Assembly (NCBI GenBank): GCA_003402695.1
Contig: QQNC01000009.1
Location: 1-32,351 of the forward strand
Length of the DNA: 32,351 nt
Direction: 5' to 3'
From: Verrucomicrobiota bacterium
GTDB taxonomy: Bacteria; Verrucomicrobiota; Verrucomicrobiia; Opitutales; Opitutaceae
A model generated the notes under the pieces. That model was not told the origin of the DNA, searched no databases, and saw only the letters and a list, made by a program, of their open reading frames with translations. The position numbers were made by a program, and so were the translations under genes. Numbering within the stretch: position 1 is the stretch's first letter; the number at the start of each line of letters is the position of its first letter. Of this stretch, positions 17,086 through 26,163 are shown piece after piece.

Positions 17086-19647
17086 ATGGCCACTTCCTTT
17101 TCCGCCGCTGCCGACTTGAGCTTGCTCGATCCATTCTGGCGCGAGCCGGCCGAACGCATCGTCCTGCCCAACGGCCTCACGCTGATTCTCAAGCCCGACC
17201 GTTCCGCGGCCCTGGCTTCCGTGCAGGTCTGGGTCAAGACCGGCAGCATCCACGAGGGTGGGAGTCTGGGCGCCGGCCTGTCCCATTACCTGGAGCACAT
17301 GCTTTTCAAGGGCACGACCCGCCGGGCCGGCCGCGAGATCTCGGCGACCGTGCAGGCCCACGGCGGCTACATCAACGCCTACACGACCTTCGACCGCACA
17401 ATTTACTACATCGACCTGCCCAGCGAGCACACCGCCGTCGCCATCGACCTGCTGGCGGATGTGGTGCTGAACTCCACGCTGCCCGCCGACGAGACCGCGA
17501 AGGAGAAGGATGTCATTTTGCGCGAGATCGCGATGACGAAGGACGACCCGGACAACCGGCTGTGGGACGCGCTTTTCTCGACCGCCTTCCGCGAGCACCC
17601 GTACCGTCAGCCGATTATCGGGCATCGCGACGTGTTTTCCGCCGTCACCCGCGAGGACCTGGTCAATTATTACCGCGCGCGCTATGTCCCGAACAACCTC
17701 GTGGTTGTGGTCGTGGGTGACATTGACCTCGCGGCCACCCGCGCCGCAGTCGAGCAGCATTTCGGGACCGCGCCCCGCGTGAAACTCGCCCCGGTGCTGG
17801 TCCCGTCCGAGCCGCGGCAGCTCGCCGCCCGGGCGGAACACCGGTTTGAGAAGGTCGAGACGACGCGCGCCGCGCTGGCCTGGCCGATTCCCGGGCTGAC
17901 GCACGATGACGCGCCGGTTCTCGACCTGCTCGCGATGGTGCTCGGCAGTGGCGACAGCTCGGTGCTGTGGCAGGATATTCGCGAGAAAACCGGCCTGGTC
18001 CACACGATCGACGCCTCCAGTTGGAATCCCGGCACGAGCGGCCTGTTCTGCATTTCATTCACCGCCGATGCCGACAAGCGCCTGCCGGCGACCGCGGCGA
18101 TCGCGAAGACCCTGGCGCGGTGCGGCACCCGCGGCTTCACCGCCGCCCAGCTCAAGAAAGCACTCCGCCAGCTCGTGGTGGGCGAGATCAACACCCGCAA
18201 GACCATGAGCGGCCAGGCCTCGCGCCTCGGCGCCGCCGAGGTCGTGGTGGGTGATCTCGACTACAGCCGCGCTTACTTCGAACGCATCCGCGCCATTACT
18301 CCGGCCGAACTGCGCCGGGTGCTGCGGGCTTATCTCACGCCTGCCCGGTTGACCTCCATTTCGCTCAACCCCACAGCGGCGGCGCCCGTGGCCGGGCCGG
18401 ACGCAGCGGCGGCCGGGAAGACGGCGGACTTTTCCGAGATCAGGCTGCCCAATGGTGCGCGCCTCCTGCTGCAGCCTGACCACCGGCTGCCCAACCTGCA
18501 CCTGCGCTTCATCATGCAGGGCGGCCCGATGTTCGAGGAGGCGGGCAAGCGCGGCGCCACATCGCTGCTGGCGACGATGCTCACGAAGGACACCCGCCAT
18601 CGCAGCTCGGCCGAGGTCGCCGAGTTTATCGAGGAAGTGGGCGGTTCGTTTTATCCCTTCTCCGGCAACAATTCCCTCGGACTCGCGATCGAAGTGCTGC
18701 CGCCCGATGCGGCCCGCGCCCTCGCCGTGCTGGAGGAGGCCGTCTGTTCGTCCGCCTTCAAGGCTGTCACCTTCGCCCTCGAGCGCGACGCTCAGGTCGC
18801 CGCGCTGCAGGAGGACGCCGATGATGTGGTCACCTTCGCCCGGAAGCTCGCCCGCAAGAAATTCTTCGGCCCGCATCCGCTCGGGATTGATGCGTTGGGA
18901 GACGAGGCCGGGGTCAAGGCCCTCAAGCCCGCCGATCTCGTGGCGCTGCACCGCCGGCTCTGTGTCGGCCCCAATGTCGTCCTCGCCGTCGCCGGTGATT
19001 TCGACCCGCGCAAGCTCGTCCCGAAGCTCAAGACCTTTCTGGCCAAGCTGCCCTCGAACGCCGCCCCGATCGCGCCCAAGCAATCGGGCGGTCCGGCGGC
19101 GGCCAGCGACCTCGTTGAAAAGCAGCCGCGCGAGCAGGCGGTCGTGCTGCAGGCGTTTCCGGGTCCGCGCGCGCAGGGCGATGATTTTTATGTTGGCGAG
19201 ATGGCGGATGAATTGTTCAGCGGCATGGCGTCGCGGCTCTTTGAACGGGTCCGCGAGGAAAAGGGCCTGGCGTATTTCATCCGCTCGGGCCGCGTCCTCG
19301 GCCTCGACACCGGCATGTTCTATTTTTTCGCCGGCACGCAGCCCGGCCGCGAGGCCGAGGTGCTGGCGGAGATTGACGCGGAAATCGCCCGCGTCACCGC
19401 CGGCGGGGTGGAACCCGCCGAACTCGCCCGCTGCCAGGCGCGGCTGAAGGCGGCGTGCCGCCAGGGACTGCAGACCAACTCGGCCCGCGCCATGCAGGCC
19501 GGGATCAACGCGCTGCAGGGCCAGCCGATCAACGACTGGAAGAACTACGACCCGCGGATCGACGCCGTCACCATCGGCGACCTCGCGAAGTTTGCGCAGC
19601 GTTATTTCCAGCGCGCCCGGCGCACGCAGCTGGTGGTCCGGCCGTGA
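17086..19647 (+). CDS. M16 family (insulinase-like) zinc peptidase, fused active and inactive halves
   Basis: 853 aa; HYLEHMLFKG (HxxEH) in the N-terminal half; second M16-like half without HxxEH but with FERVREEKGLAYFIRSG. Confidence 0.92.
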   Translation: MATSFSAAADLSLLDPFWREPAERIVLPNGLTLILKPDRSAALASVQVWVKTGSIHEGGSLGAGLSHYLEHMLFKGTTRRAGREISATVQAHGGYINAYTTFDRTIYYIDLPSEHTAVAIDLLADVVLNSTLPADETAKEKDVILREIAMTKDDPDNRLWDALFSTAFREHPYRQPIIGHRDVFSAVTREDLVNYYRARYVPNNLVVVVVGDIDLAATRAAVEQHFGTAPRVKLAPVLVPSEPRQLAARAEHRFEKVETTRAALAWPIPGLTHDDAPVLDLLAMVLGSGDSSVLWQDIREKTGLVHTIDASSWNPGTSGLFCISFTADADKRLPATAAIAKTLARCGTRGFTAAQLKKALRQLVVGEINTRKTMSGQASRLGAAEVVVGDLDYSRAYFERIRAITPAELRRVLRAYLTPARLTSISLNPTAAAPVAGPDAAAAGKTADFSEIRLPNGARLLLQPDHRLPNLHLRFIMQGGPMFEEAGKRGATSLLATMLTKDTRHRSSAEVAEFIEEVGGSFYPFSGNNSLGLAIEVLPPDAARALAVLEEAVCSSAFKAVTFALERDAQVAALQEDADDVVTFARKLARKKFFGPHPLGIDALGDEAGVKALKPADLVALHRRLCVGPNVVLAVAGDFDPRKLVPKLKTFLAKLPSNAAPIAPKQSGGPAAASDLVEKQPREQAVVLQAFPGPRAQGDDFYVGEMADELFSGMASRLFERVREEKGLAYFIRSGRVLGLDTGMFYFFAGTQPGREAEVLAEIDAEIARVTAGGVEPAELARCQARLKAACRQGLQTNSARAMQAGINALQGQPINDWKNYDPRIDAVTIGDLAKFAQRYFQRARRTQLVVRP

Positions 19648-20429
19648 CGTCGCTGGCCGAGCTGTTCCCGTCCGGCGACTACCGGTTTCATCTCACGCTG
19701 CGGCGGGGAGAACCGGGGGAGTTCTTCCAGGCTCGCGCTGGTTCGGGCCGGGTTCTCGCCGAGCGGGCGAAATGGCTGGCGGAAACCCCCGCGCGCTATG
19801 CGGCCTTGCTACCCGAGGGTGAGACGCTGCTCGCCGAGGTGGCTGAGTTGGGAGCCAAGGACTGGGGACTGCCGCGCACGAGCTCAGTGCACGGACTGGG
19901 CGCGGTGTTGGAGCCGGATTTTCTGCTGCTCTCGCCCGATGCCACCGGGGCGTTTCGCCTGCGTGGCGGGGCGCTGTGTTTTCCGACGGGCTGGGCGCTG
20001 GAGGAGAAGCTCGGGCATACGCTCGACTTCATCCATGGCGTCGTGCCGGGGCTGAATCCGGCGCTGGCATCGCCGATCCAGCAATTTCTGACGAGGCTGA
20101 AGCCGGGGGTCGCGTTTCTACGCGACAACTGGGGCTTGGTGGCCAACGCCGAGTTGAATCAGCATCCGGCACGCGCGCTGGCGCCGCCGGTGTTGCCGGT
20201 GGCGCTGGACCGCTTGTGGCTGCGCGTGGAGCACCAGGCGCTGGTGGCGCTGCCGCAAACGGGTGGGGTGTTGTTTGGCATCCGCCTCGCGCTGCACCGG
20301 CTCGACCAGGTCGCACTCGATCCCGCGGCGCGGGCCGGTTTGAAACAGGCGCTGGGGAGCATGCCGGCGGAGGTGGCGGCCTACAAACGGCTCGACGCGG
20401 TGCGAGCGGCGGTGGTGGGGATGTTGTAG
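19644..20429 (+). CDS. DUF3445 / heme-dependent oxidative N-demethylase alpha-like protein
   Basis: GALCFPTGWALEEKLGHTLDFIHGVVPGLN, FLRDNWGLVANAELNQHP, LRVEHQALVALPQTGGVLFGIRLAL; GTG start at 19644 overlaps the M16 TGA stop by 4 nt (GTGA). Confidence 0.8.
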   Translation: MTSLAELFPSGDYRFHLTLRRGEPGEFFQARAGSGRVLAERAKWLAETPARYAALLPEGETLLAEVAELGAKDWGLPRTSSVHGLGAVLEPDFLLLSPDATGAFRLRGGALCFPTGWALEEKLGHTLDFIHGVVPGLNPALASPIQQFLTRLKPGVAFLRDNWGLVANAELNQHPARALAPPVLPVALDRLWLRVEHQALVALPQTGGVLFGIRLALHRLDQVALDPAARAGLKQALGSMPAEVAAYKRLDAVRAAVVGML

Positions 20430-20502
20430 GGCGGGATTGCTGGTCCCGTCTCGAAGGCCACGCATCTGCTTGCAGTTATCCTGTCTCGCCGCCGCCCGAT
20501 GA

Positions 20503-20611
20503 ACTCACGCAGAGATGCAAAGACGCGGAGAGATCTGAATGTTGGCCGGATCGGAACTTGGCCTTTCCTTGGCATGTTCCCGCCTCTGCGCTTCCGCGTA
20601 TCTGCGTGAAC
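20503..20611. repeat. Imperfect inverted repeat, ACGCAGA/GACGCGGAG type
   Basis: Left ACGCAGAgATGCaaAGACGCGGAGAG; right-arm reverse complement ACGCAGATACGCGGAAGCGCAGAGG. Confidence 0.65.
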
Positions 20612-20638
20612 TGCTCTGTCCCAACTCCACCTCGATTA

Positions 20639-21487
20639 TCAGACCGATTTTTGCCCATCCGCGACGCCGCCATTCCACTTGAGCTTCGTGCGGACGACGG
20701 CGAAGTGGGAGTAGTCGGAGCGCTGGACCAGTGAGAGCTTGAGCTTCGAGATGGAAATTTCGACGGGCGAACCGATGCCCACCTGCAGGTTGCGCTGGCC
20801 GTCGAGGGCGACGAGGAGCTTCGAGTCGTCGGAGCGGTTGAACACGCGCAACCGGACATTCTGGCGGAAGATGATCGTGCGGTTGCTCAGCGTGTGCGGG
20901 CAGATCGGCGTCATCGCGACCACCTCCGCGCTCGGGTGCACCAGCGGTCCGCCGGCGGAAAGATTGTAGGCGGTCGAGCCGGTGGGCGTGGAGAAGATCA
21001 GGCCGTCGCAGTAGTAGTCGGTGACGAGCTCGCCGTCGGCGACGACCTCGAGCCGCACCAGGCGTGAGTTGACCTCGTTTTTCACGAGCACGTCATTCAG
21101 TGCGAGGCCGCGTTTGCCGGAGCCGGTCGAGCAGTCCAGCATCGAGCGCTGGGCGATCTTGTAGGCGCCGCTGAGCACGTCGCCGAAATGCGCGCGGGCC
21201 TCGTCGGCGGAAAACGTGGTGAGAAAACCGAGGCTGCCGCGGTTGACGCCGATGATCGGCACCTGTTCGCGGGCCGCCTCATGGGCGACCCCGAGGAGGG
21301 TGCCGTCGCCGCCGATGACGCAGCAGGCGTCCACGCCGCGCAGGAAGCCGCGGGCCAGCGTCAGCCGGGTGGTTAGCTTGAGCTTCACGCCGGACGGTTT
21401 GGCGACCGCCATCAGCGTGCGCGCCAGATCCAGGGCGCCGGGTTTGTCGTCGTTGACGACAAAGGCGAGTTTGCGGATGGGCTTCAT
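20639..21487 (-). CDS. nadK: NAD kinase
   Basis: GGDGTLL, NDVLVKN, YYCDGLIFSTPTGSTAYNLSAGGPLVHP; ATG at 21487 preferred over the longer ORF to 21577. Confidence 0.93.
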   Translation of the reverse strand: MKPIRKLAFVVNDDKPGALDLARTLMAVAKPSGVKLKLTTRLTLARGFLRGVDACCVIGGDGTLLGVAHEAAREQVPIIGVNRGSLGFLTTFSADEARAHFGDVLSGAYKIAQRSMLDCSTGSGKRGLALNDVLVKNEVNSRLVRLEVVADGELVTDYYCDGLIFSTPTGSTAYNLSAGGPLVHPSAEVVAMTPICPHTLSNRTIIFRQNVRLRVFNRSDDSKLLVALDGQRNLQVGIGSPVEISISKLKLSLVQRSDYSHFAVVRTKLKWNGGVADGQKSV

Positions 21488-21553
21488 GGGCAAGGAGAGG
21501 ATTTTCGCCGGTTTGCGCAGTGGCGCCAGTTCATTCTGTCCAAGTTCGATCCA

Positions 21554-21639
21554 TTTTACAGGAGGTAACCGAGGCAACCCGGGAGGTGTTTTTTAAATTC
21601 AGGTTCCGCCCTCGGTTCTCTCCGTTTCTTCCTGTAAAG
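21554..21639. repeat. Imperfect inverted repeat, TTTACAGGAGGTAACCGAG type
   Basis: Left TTTACAGGAGGTAACCGAGGCAACC; right-arm reverse complement TTTACAGGAAGAAACGGAGAGAACCGAGGG. Confidence 0.65.
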
Positions 21640-21642
21640 CTG

Positions 21643-22386
21643 TCAGGTCTTCTTCAATCCCAGCAGGAACTCGCGGTTGCCGTCGGCGCCGGTGATGGGG
21701 GAGTCCATGGTGCCGATCAACTGAGCCCCGGCCAGGCCGACGGCGAAATCACGGACCTTGGCGAGCGTGGCTTGCTGTACCGCGGGGTCGCGGATCACCC
21801 CGCGGCCCTTGTCCGCCTCGGCTTTGCCCGCCTCGAACTGTGGCTTCACGAGGGCGACCAGCGTGCCGCCGGAGCGCAGGCATGGCCAGACGGCGGGCAG
21901 GACCGACGTCAGCGAGATGAACGACAGGTCCATCACGACGAGGTCGAACTCGCGGCGGGGCAGGTCGGTGGGCAAGAGATGGCGGGCGTTGATTTTCTCG
22001 AGATTGGTCACGCGCGGGTCGGCGCGAAGCTTGGCGTGCAGCTGGGCGCGTCCGACGTCCACGCACACGACATCCGCGGCGCCGGCCTGCAGGACGCAGT
22101 CGGTGAATCCGCCGGTGGAGGCGCCGACATCGAGCACGTGTGCTCCGGTCACATTGAGGGCGAAGGTTGCGAGGGCGGCGGAGAGTTTTTCCCCGCCGCG
22201 GCTGACGAAGCGCGGCGGCTGCTCGACGGTCAGGTCGTAGTCCGCCGGGAAATCCTTGCCGGGCTTGTCGAGCCGTGCCGTGCCGTGGAGTACGCGGCCG
22301 GCCATGATGAGGGCCTTGGCCTGGGCGCGCGTCGCGGCGAGGCCGCGCGCGACCAGCAGCTCATCGAGGCGGATTTTGGCGGGCAT
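21643..22386 (-). CDS. tlyA: TlyA family rRNA (cytidine-2'-O)-methyltransferase
   Basis: S4 domain [28 protein letters not shown] then FtsJ-like [25 protein letters not shown]. Confidence 0.93.
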   Translation of the reverse strand: MPAKIRLDELLVARGLAATRAQAKALIMAGRVLHGTARLDKPGKDFPADYDLTVEQPPRFVSRGGEKLSAALATFALNVTGAHVLDVGASTGGFTDCVLQAGAADVVCVDVGRAQLHAKLRADPRVTNLEKINARHLLPTDLPRREFDLVVMDLSFISLTSVLPAVWPCLRSGGTLVALVKPQFEAGKAEADKGRGVIRDPAVQQATLAKVRDFAVGLAGAQLIGTMDSPITGADGNREFLLGLKKT

Positions 22387-22401
22387 GGTTGGGATTCAGC
22401 G

Positions 22402-22475
22402 AGTGGAACGCATTGCCCTCAATGCGTTGGATGGGAGATGGGTCGTAAAGCGAATTGGGGGCAATGCGCTCCACC
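22402..22475. repeat. Inverted repeat, GTGGAACGCATTGCCCTCAA type, with nested hairpin
   Basis: GTGGAaCGCATTGCCCtCAA versus reverse complement of TTGGGGGCAATGCGCTCCAC (18/20); nested perfect AACGCATTG-ccct-CAATGCGTT. Confidence 0.7.
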
Positions 22476-22492
22476 TTGCTGAAGGTTCACCC

Positions 22493-23140
22493 TCACATCG
22501 CCACCCCAACCGCCTTGAGGAAGGCGCGGGCGAGGATGGCGTGGCCGATGTTGTTGGGATGTACGCGGTCCCAGGCCAGGTTGTTGGCGTGCATGTGCTG
22601 CAGCGCGCCGTTGAACGCAGCCTGGGTGTCAATGAACAGCGCCTGGTGCTTGGCGGCGGTCTGTTTGACGATGGCGCCGTACTCATCCATCCGGGCGCGC
22701 ATGGCGTCGGCGGGGTTGGGCTCGATGTAGAACGGCGACATCAGGACGAGGCCCTTCACCTTGGACTTGGTCGTGGCGACGAGCTCGTCGAGCGTCGTGG
22801 CATACACTGCAGGAGAGACGTGGATCTCCGTCTGGCGCGGGAGGTCGAACTGCCGCCAGACGTCGTTGACCCCAATCATGATGACGAGCCAGTCGGGCTT
22901 CAGGGCGACGACGTCGGTCTGCCAGCGGGCCTTGAGGTCGAGGACGGTGTTGCCGGATGAGCCCATGTTGACCACACGGATGGCGCCTGCCGGGTTGATC
23001 GCGGCGAGCAGACCCTCGACGATCGCGACATAGCCCTTGCCCAGGGCGCCGAAGAGGCCCTCGCCGACGGGGCGGGCGCGTTCGCAGTCCGTAATCGAGT
23101 CGCCGATGAAGACGAGTTTGCTGTGCGGGGCGATTTTCAT
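22493..23140 (-). CDS. SGNH/GDSL hydrolase
   Basis: LVFIGDSITD, NMGSSGNTVLDL, IMIGVNDVW; ATG at 23140 preferred. Confidence 0.88.
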   Translation of the reverse strand: MKIAPHSKLVFIGDSITDCERARPVGEGLFGALGKGYVAIVEGLLAAINPAGAIRVVNMGSSGNTVLDLKARWQTDVVALKPDWLVIMIGVNDVWRQFDLPRQTEIHVSPAVYATTLDELVATTKSKVKGLVLMSPFYIEPNPADAMRARMDEYGAIVKQTAAKHQALFIDTQAAFNGALQHMHANNLAWDRVHPNNIGHAILARAFLKAVGVAM

Positions 23141-23181
23141 CGCGGCCGAGCGTAGGGAGCAGGCGGCTGCGAACAACGGAA

Positions 23182-23277
23182 TTTATCGCGGAAACGCGGC
23201 GGGGCGGAGACGCGGAATCAGAATCCTGATCGAGGGTTTGTTTCCCTCACTCCGCTCCTCCGCGTTTCCGCGCTACG
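23182..23277. repeat. Imperfect inverted repeat, ATCGCGGAAACGCGG type
   Basis: Left ATCGCGGAAACGCGGCGGGGCGGAG; right-arm reverse complement GTAGCGCGGAAACGCGGAGGAGCGGAG. Confidence 0.7.
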
Positions 23278-23320
23278 GTTTGGGGTTGGCGGACTTGCCT
23301 GGCGCGCCCTAGCTACTCTC

Positions 23321-24298
23321 ATGCGTTTACCCCATCGCTTGGTCATTATTGCCCTGATGCTAGGTGTTTCGTTGCCGTTGCTGCGCGCGGCCGAGCGGGC
23401 CTACACCATCGCGGTGATCCCCATGGGGACGACGCATGAGTATTGGAAGATGATCCACGCGGGCGCGCTCAAGGCGCAGGCGGAGCTGAAGGCGCAGGGC
23501 ACCGAGGTGGAACTCATCTGGAAGGGGCCGCTGCGCGAGGATGATCGCGACCAACAGGTGCAGGTCGTGGAGAATTTCATCGGCCGGCGGGTGAGCGGCA
23601 TGGTGCTCGCGCCGCTGGATCACCGCGCGTTGGTGGCGCCAGTCGAACAGGCGGCGAAGGCGGGCATCCCGGTGGCCATCGTGGACTCGGGCTTGGATTC
23701 CAAGGCGCAGGTCAGCTTTATCGCCACGGACAACTACAAGGGGGGCCAGCTGGCCGCCGACCGGCTCGGCGAGCTGCTGCACGGGCAGGGCAATGTCATC
23801 CTGCTCCGCGTGCAGGTGGGTTCCGGCAGCTGCGAAGCGCGCGAGGCGGGCTTCCTCGCCGAGCTCGCGGCGAAATTTCCCGGGATCAAGGTGATCTCGT
23901 CCAACCAGCACGGCGGCGCCACGCGCGACACGGCCATGGCGGCGTCACAGAACCTGCTCAACCGCTACGGCGCGCAGGTGAACGGCATCTTCACTCCCAA
24001 CGAGTCCACGCAGGCCGGCATGCTGTTGGCGCTAAGCAACGCCGGCCTCGGCGGCGGCAAGGTGAAGCTCGTGGGCTTCGCCAACAGCGCGTCCTTCAAC
24101 GACGCCTTCAAGCGCAACGACCTTCAGGGCATGATCCTCCAGGACCCGGTGAAGATGGGCTACCTTGGCGTGAAGACGATCGTGCAGGTCCTGCGCGGCG
24201 AGCCGGTCCCGCCCGTGGTGGACACCGGCGTTTACCTCGCGACGGCGGAAAATCTCACCGACCCGAAGATCGCGGGCTTGATGGCGTTGCCGAAGTGA
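23321..24298 (+). CDS. Periplasmic sugar-binding (RbsB-type) substrate-binding protein
   Basis: 325 aa; signal peptide; YTIAVIPMGTTHEYWKMIHAGALKA, GMVLAPLDHRALVAPVEQAAKAGIPVAIVDSG, DNYKGGQLAADRL. Confidence 0.9.
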   Translation: MRLPHRLVIIALMLGVSLPLLRAAERAYTIAVIPMGTTHEYWKMIHAGALKAQAELKAQGTEVELIWKGPLREDDRDQQVQVVENFIGRRVSGMVLAPLDHRALVAPVEQAAKAGIPVAIVDSGLDSKAQVSFIATDNYKGGQLAADRLGELLHGQGNVILLRVQVGSGSCEAREAGFLAELAAKFPGIKVISSNQHGGATRDTAMAASQNLLNRYGAQVNGIFTPNESTQAGMLLALSNAGLGGGKVKLVGFANSASFNDAFKRNDLQGMILQDPVKMGYLGVKTIVQVLRGEPVPPVVDTGVYLATAENLTDPKIAGLMALPK

Positions 24299-24318
24299 CG
24301 GGCACAAGTGCCCGGCAA

Positions 24319-24381
24319 CGTAGGTCGGGGTTTATCGCCGATAATTTCTCCGGAGTATCGGGCGTAAAGCCCGACCGACGG
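24319..24381. repeat. Imperfect inverted repeat, GTAGGTCGGGCTTTA type
   Basis: CGTAGGTCGGGGTTTATCGCCGATA versus reverse complement CCGTCGGTCGGGCTTTACGCCCGATA. Confidence 0.65.
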
Positions 24382-24389
24382 GAACCGCC

Positions 24390-25163
24390 TCAGTTCGCCA
24401 CCAGCGGGAAGATGGGCTGGTCCAGCCTCTGGCCGACCGAGAGCTTGAGCGGGTCGGTGGTCTGGTGGCCCGTGCCGCTGTAGGTCGTGCCGTCGGGCAT
24501 GTAGATGATCGCGATGGCCTCGCGCAGGCCGTCGGAGCGGTTGGGCCCGGCGTAGTGAAAGGTCATGCCGTTGTGGATGGTGACGGAGCCGGCCTTGAGC
24601 TCGCAGGTGACGGGCTTGATGCCCTTGGTCTGCGGGGCGACGGCGTAAAGATCCTGCGGGTCGCCGAGATTGACGGGCTCGATGTCGAACATCCGGTGCG
24701 TGCCGGGGATGAAGGACATGCAGCCGTTCTGAATCGTGGCATCGCGCAGGGCGACCCAGATGGTGAGCTGGTGCATCTTCTGCTGGTGCGGCCAGTAGGG
24801 CGTGTCCTGGTGCCACGGGGTCTTGGCGCCGGTGTGCGGCTCCTTGAAGAGCGCATGGTCATGCCAGATGCGGACGCTATTGCCCATCAGGCGCGCGGCG
24901 ATGCGGCCGAGCTTGGGGGACAGCACGAAGGGCTTCACCTTTGGGTAGCGGTGCCAGAGGTTGACGCACTGGATGAAGATCTGCTCGTAGCTGCCCTTGA
25001 CCCGGTTCGGGTCGAGATTCTTGGTGTCCTCTTTCACGCCGGCCTCGACGGCGTCGCGGAAGGCCGCGAGGTCCTCGCCGGTGAAGACGTCATTCAATTG
25101 AATGTAACCGTCGCGCTGGTAGTTGGAGATCTGCTGGGGGGTCAGGGGATATTCGTCGTTCAC
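24390..25163 (-). CDS. Phytanoyl-CoA dioxygenase (PhyH) family protein
   Basis: Fe(II)/2OG motif WHQDTPYWP and distal His in VTIHNGMTFHYAGPN; likely GTG start at 25163 (VNDEYPLTPQQISNYQRDGYIQL). Confidence 0.88.
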   Translation of the reverse strand: MNDEYPLTPQQISNYQRDGYIQLNDVFTGEDLAAFRDAVEAGVKEDTKNLDPNRVKGSYEQIFIQCVNLWHRYPKVKPFVLSPKLGRIAARLMGNSVRIWHDHALFKEPHTGAKTPWHQDTPYWPHQQKMHQLTIWVALRDATIQNGCMSFIPGTHRMFDIEPVNLGDPQDLYAVAPQTKGIKPVTCELKAGSVTIHNGMTFHYAGPNRSDGLREAIAIIYMPDGTTYSGTGHQTTDPLKLSVGQRLDQPIFPLVAN

Positions 25164-25206
25164 AGTGCAGACCCTACCACAACCGGTGTTTTCCCGCTTG
25201 TACGGG

Positions 25207-26109
25207 GTGGTCAAAAACTTGAACGTTTCCGGTATCAAAGCGACCTTCACCATCAACCAGGCCAAGGTGCGCCTCAGTGCGACGCGCCCGCTCAACGTCG
25301 AGCACGTGCAGGTGATCGCGGACATTCCGCCCCACGACCACGACTACTACGAGGTGAGCGTGGTGGTGCGGGGACGCTGCCGGCACCACACCGCCGACGG
25401 CACGCAGGAGTTGGAGCCGGGTTCGGTGATCGTGGTGGCGCCGGGCGGGGTGCATGCTTTTTCGCGCCCGCACGGGGTGGAGTTCATCAACTTGTACTAT
25501 CTCGCGGAATGGCTGGCGGTGGGCTGGCGGGAACAGTGGGCGGAGCGGGGGCTGGTGCCGCTGTTCCTGGCGCAAGTGTTGTTCCGGCGGCAGGAGCAGC
25601 CGCGGCCGGCGGTGTTCCGGCTGGAGCCGCGGGCGGCGGTGGCGGTCGAGGCGGAGTTGGATGAAATCAGGTGCGAACTGGGGACGACGCAGCCTTCGCC
25701 GCTGTTCATCAAGGCGGCGTTCTTGAAGGTGCTCGTGCAACTCTCGCGGGCGTGTGATGCGACCCGGGAGGAGTTTTCCGCGCCAATCTGGGCGGTGATG
25801 CATGGCATCGAGGCGTGCATTGAGAACGGCCGGCCCTTCGACCACTCGGCGCAGCTGCGGGAATGGCCGGTGTCGGCCGACCACGCCAGCCGGCTGTTCC
25901 GGCGCGCGACGGGACTGGCGCCGCTCGAGTACTACCAGCGGCGCCGCATCCACCATGCGAGCGCGCGGCTGCTCGACAGCGAGCAGACGATCACGCAGGT
26001 CGCGATGGACCTCGGCTTTGCCGACTCCGCGCACTTCAGCCGGCTGTTCCGCAAGTACGCCGGGCTGACGCCGCGGGCGTATCGCGGGAAGTACAAGGTC
26101 GGGCGCTGA
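25207..26109 (+). CDS. AraC family transcriptional regulator
   Basis: Cupin-like N-terminus PHDHDYYEVSVVVRGR; C-terminal AraC HTH ATGLAPLEYYQRRRIHHASARLLDSEQTITQVAMDLGFADSAHFSRLFRKYAGLTPRAYR. Start uncertain: GTG 25207 chosen, ORF open from 25123. Confidence 0.9.
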   Translation: MVKNLNVSGIKATFTINQAKVRLSATRPLNVEHVQVIADIPPHDHDYYEVSVVVRGRCRHHTADGTQELEPGSVIVVAPGGVHAFSRPHGVEFINLYYLAEWLAVGWREQWAERGLVPLFLAQVLFRRQEQPRPAVFRLEPRAAVAVEAELDEIRCELGTTQPSPLFIKAAFLKVLVQLSRACDATREEFSAPIWAVMHGIEACIENGRPFDHSAQLREWPVSADHASRLFRRATGLAPLEYYQRRRIHHASARLLDSEQTITQVAMDLGFADSAHFSRLFRKYAGLTPRAYRGKYKVGR

Positions 26110-26163
26110 TCCTGATTTTTACCACGAAGCTCACAAAGCGCACGAAAATCGGACCTCGGAATT

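Noticed and set aside
16594-18003. 469-aa minus-strand ORF opposite the Minf_1886-like and M16 genes
   Set aside because: Antisense shadow; plus-strand proteins match known families.
24465-25664. 399-aa plus-strand ORF overlapping PhyH and AraC
   Set aside because: Antisense to a PhyH protein with an intact Fe(II) motif, and out of frame with the AraC gene.
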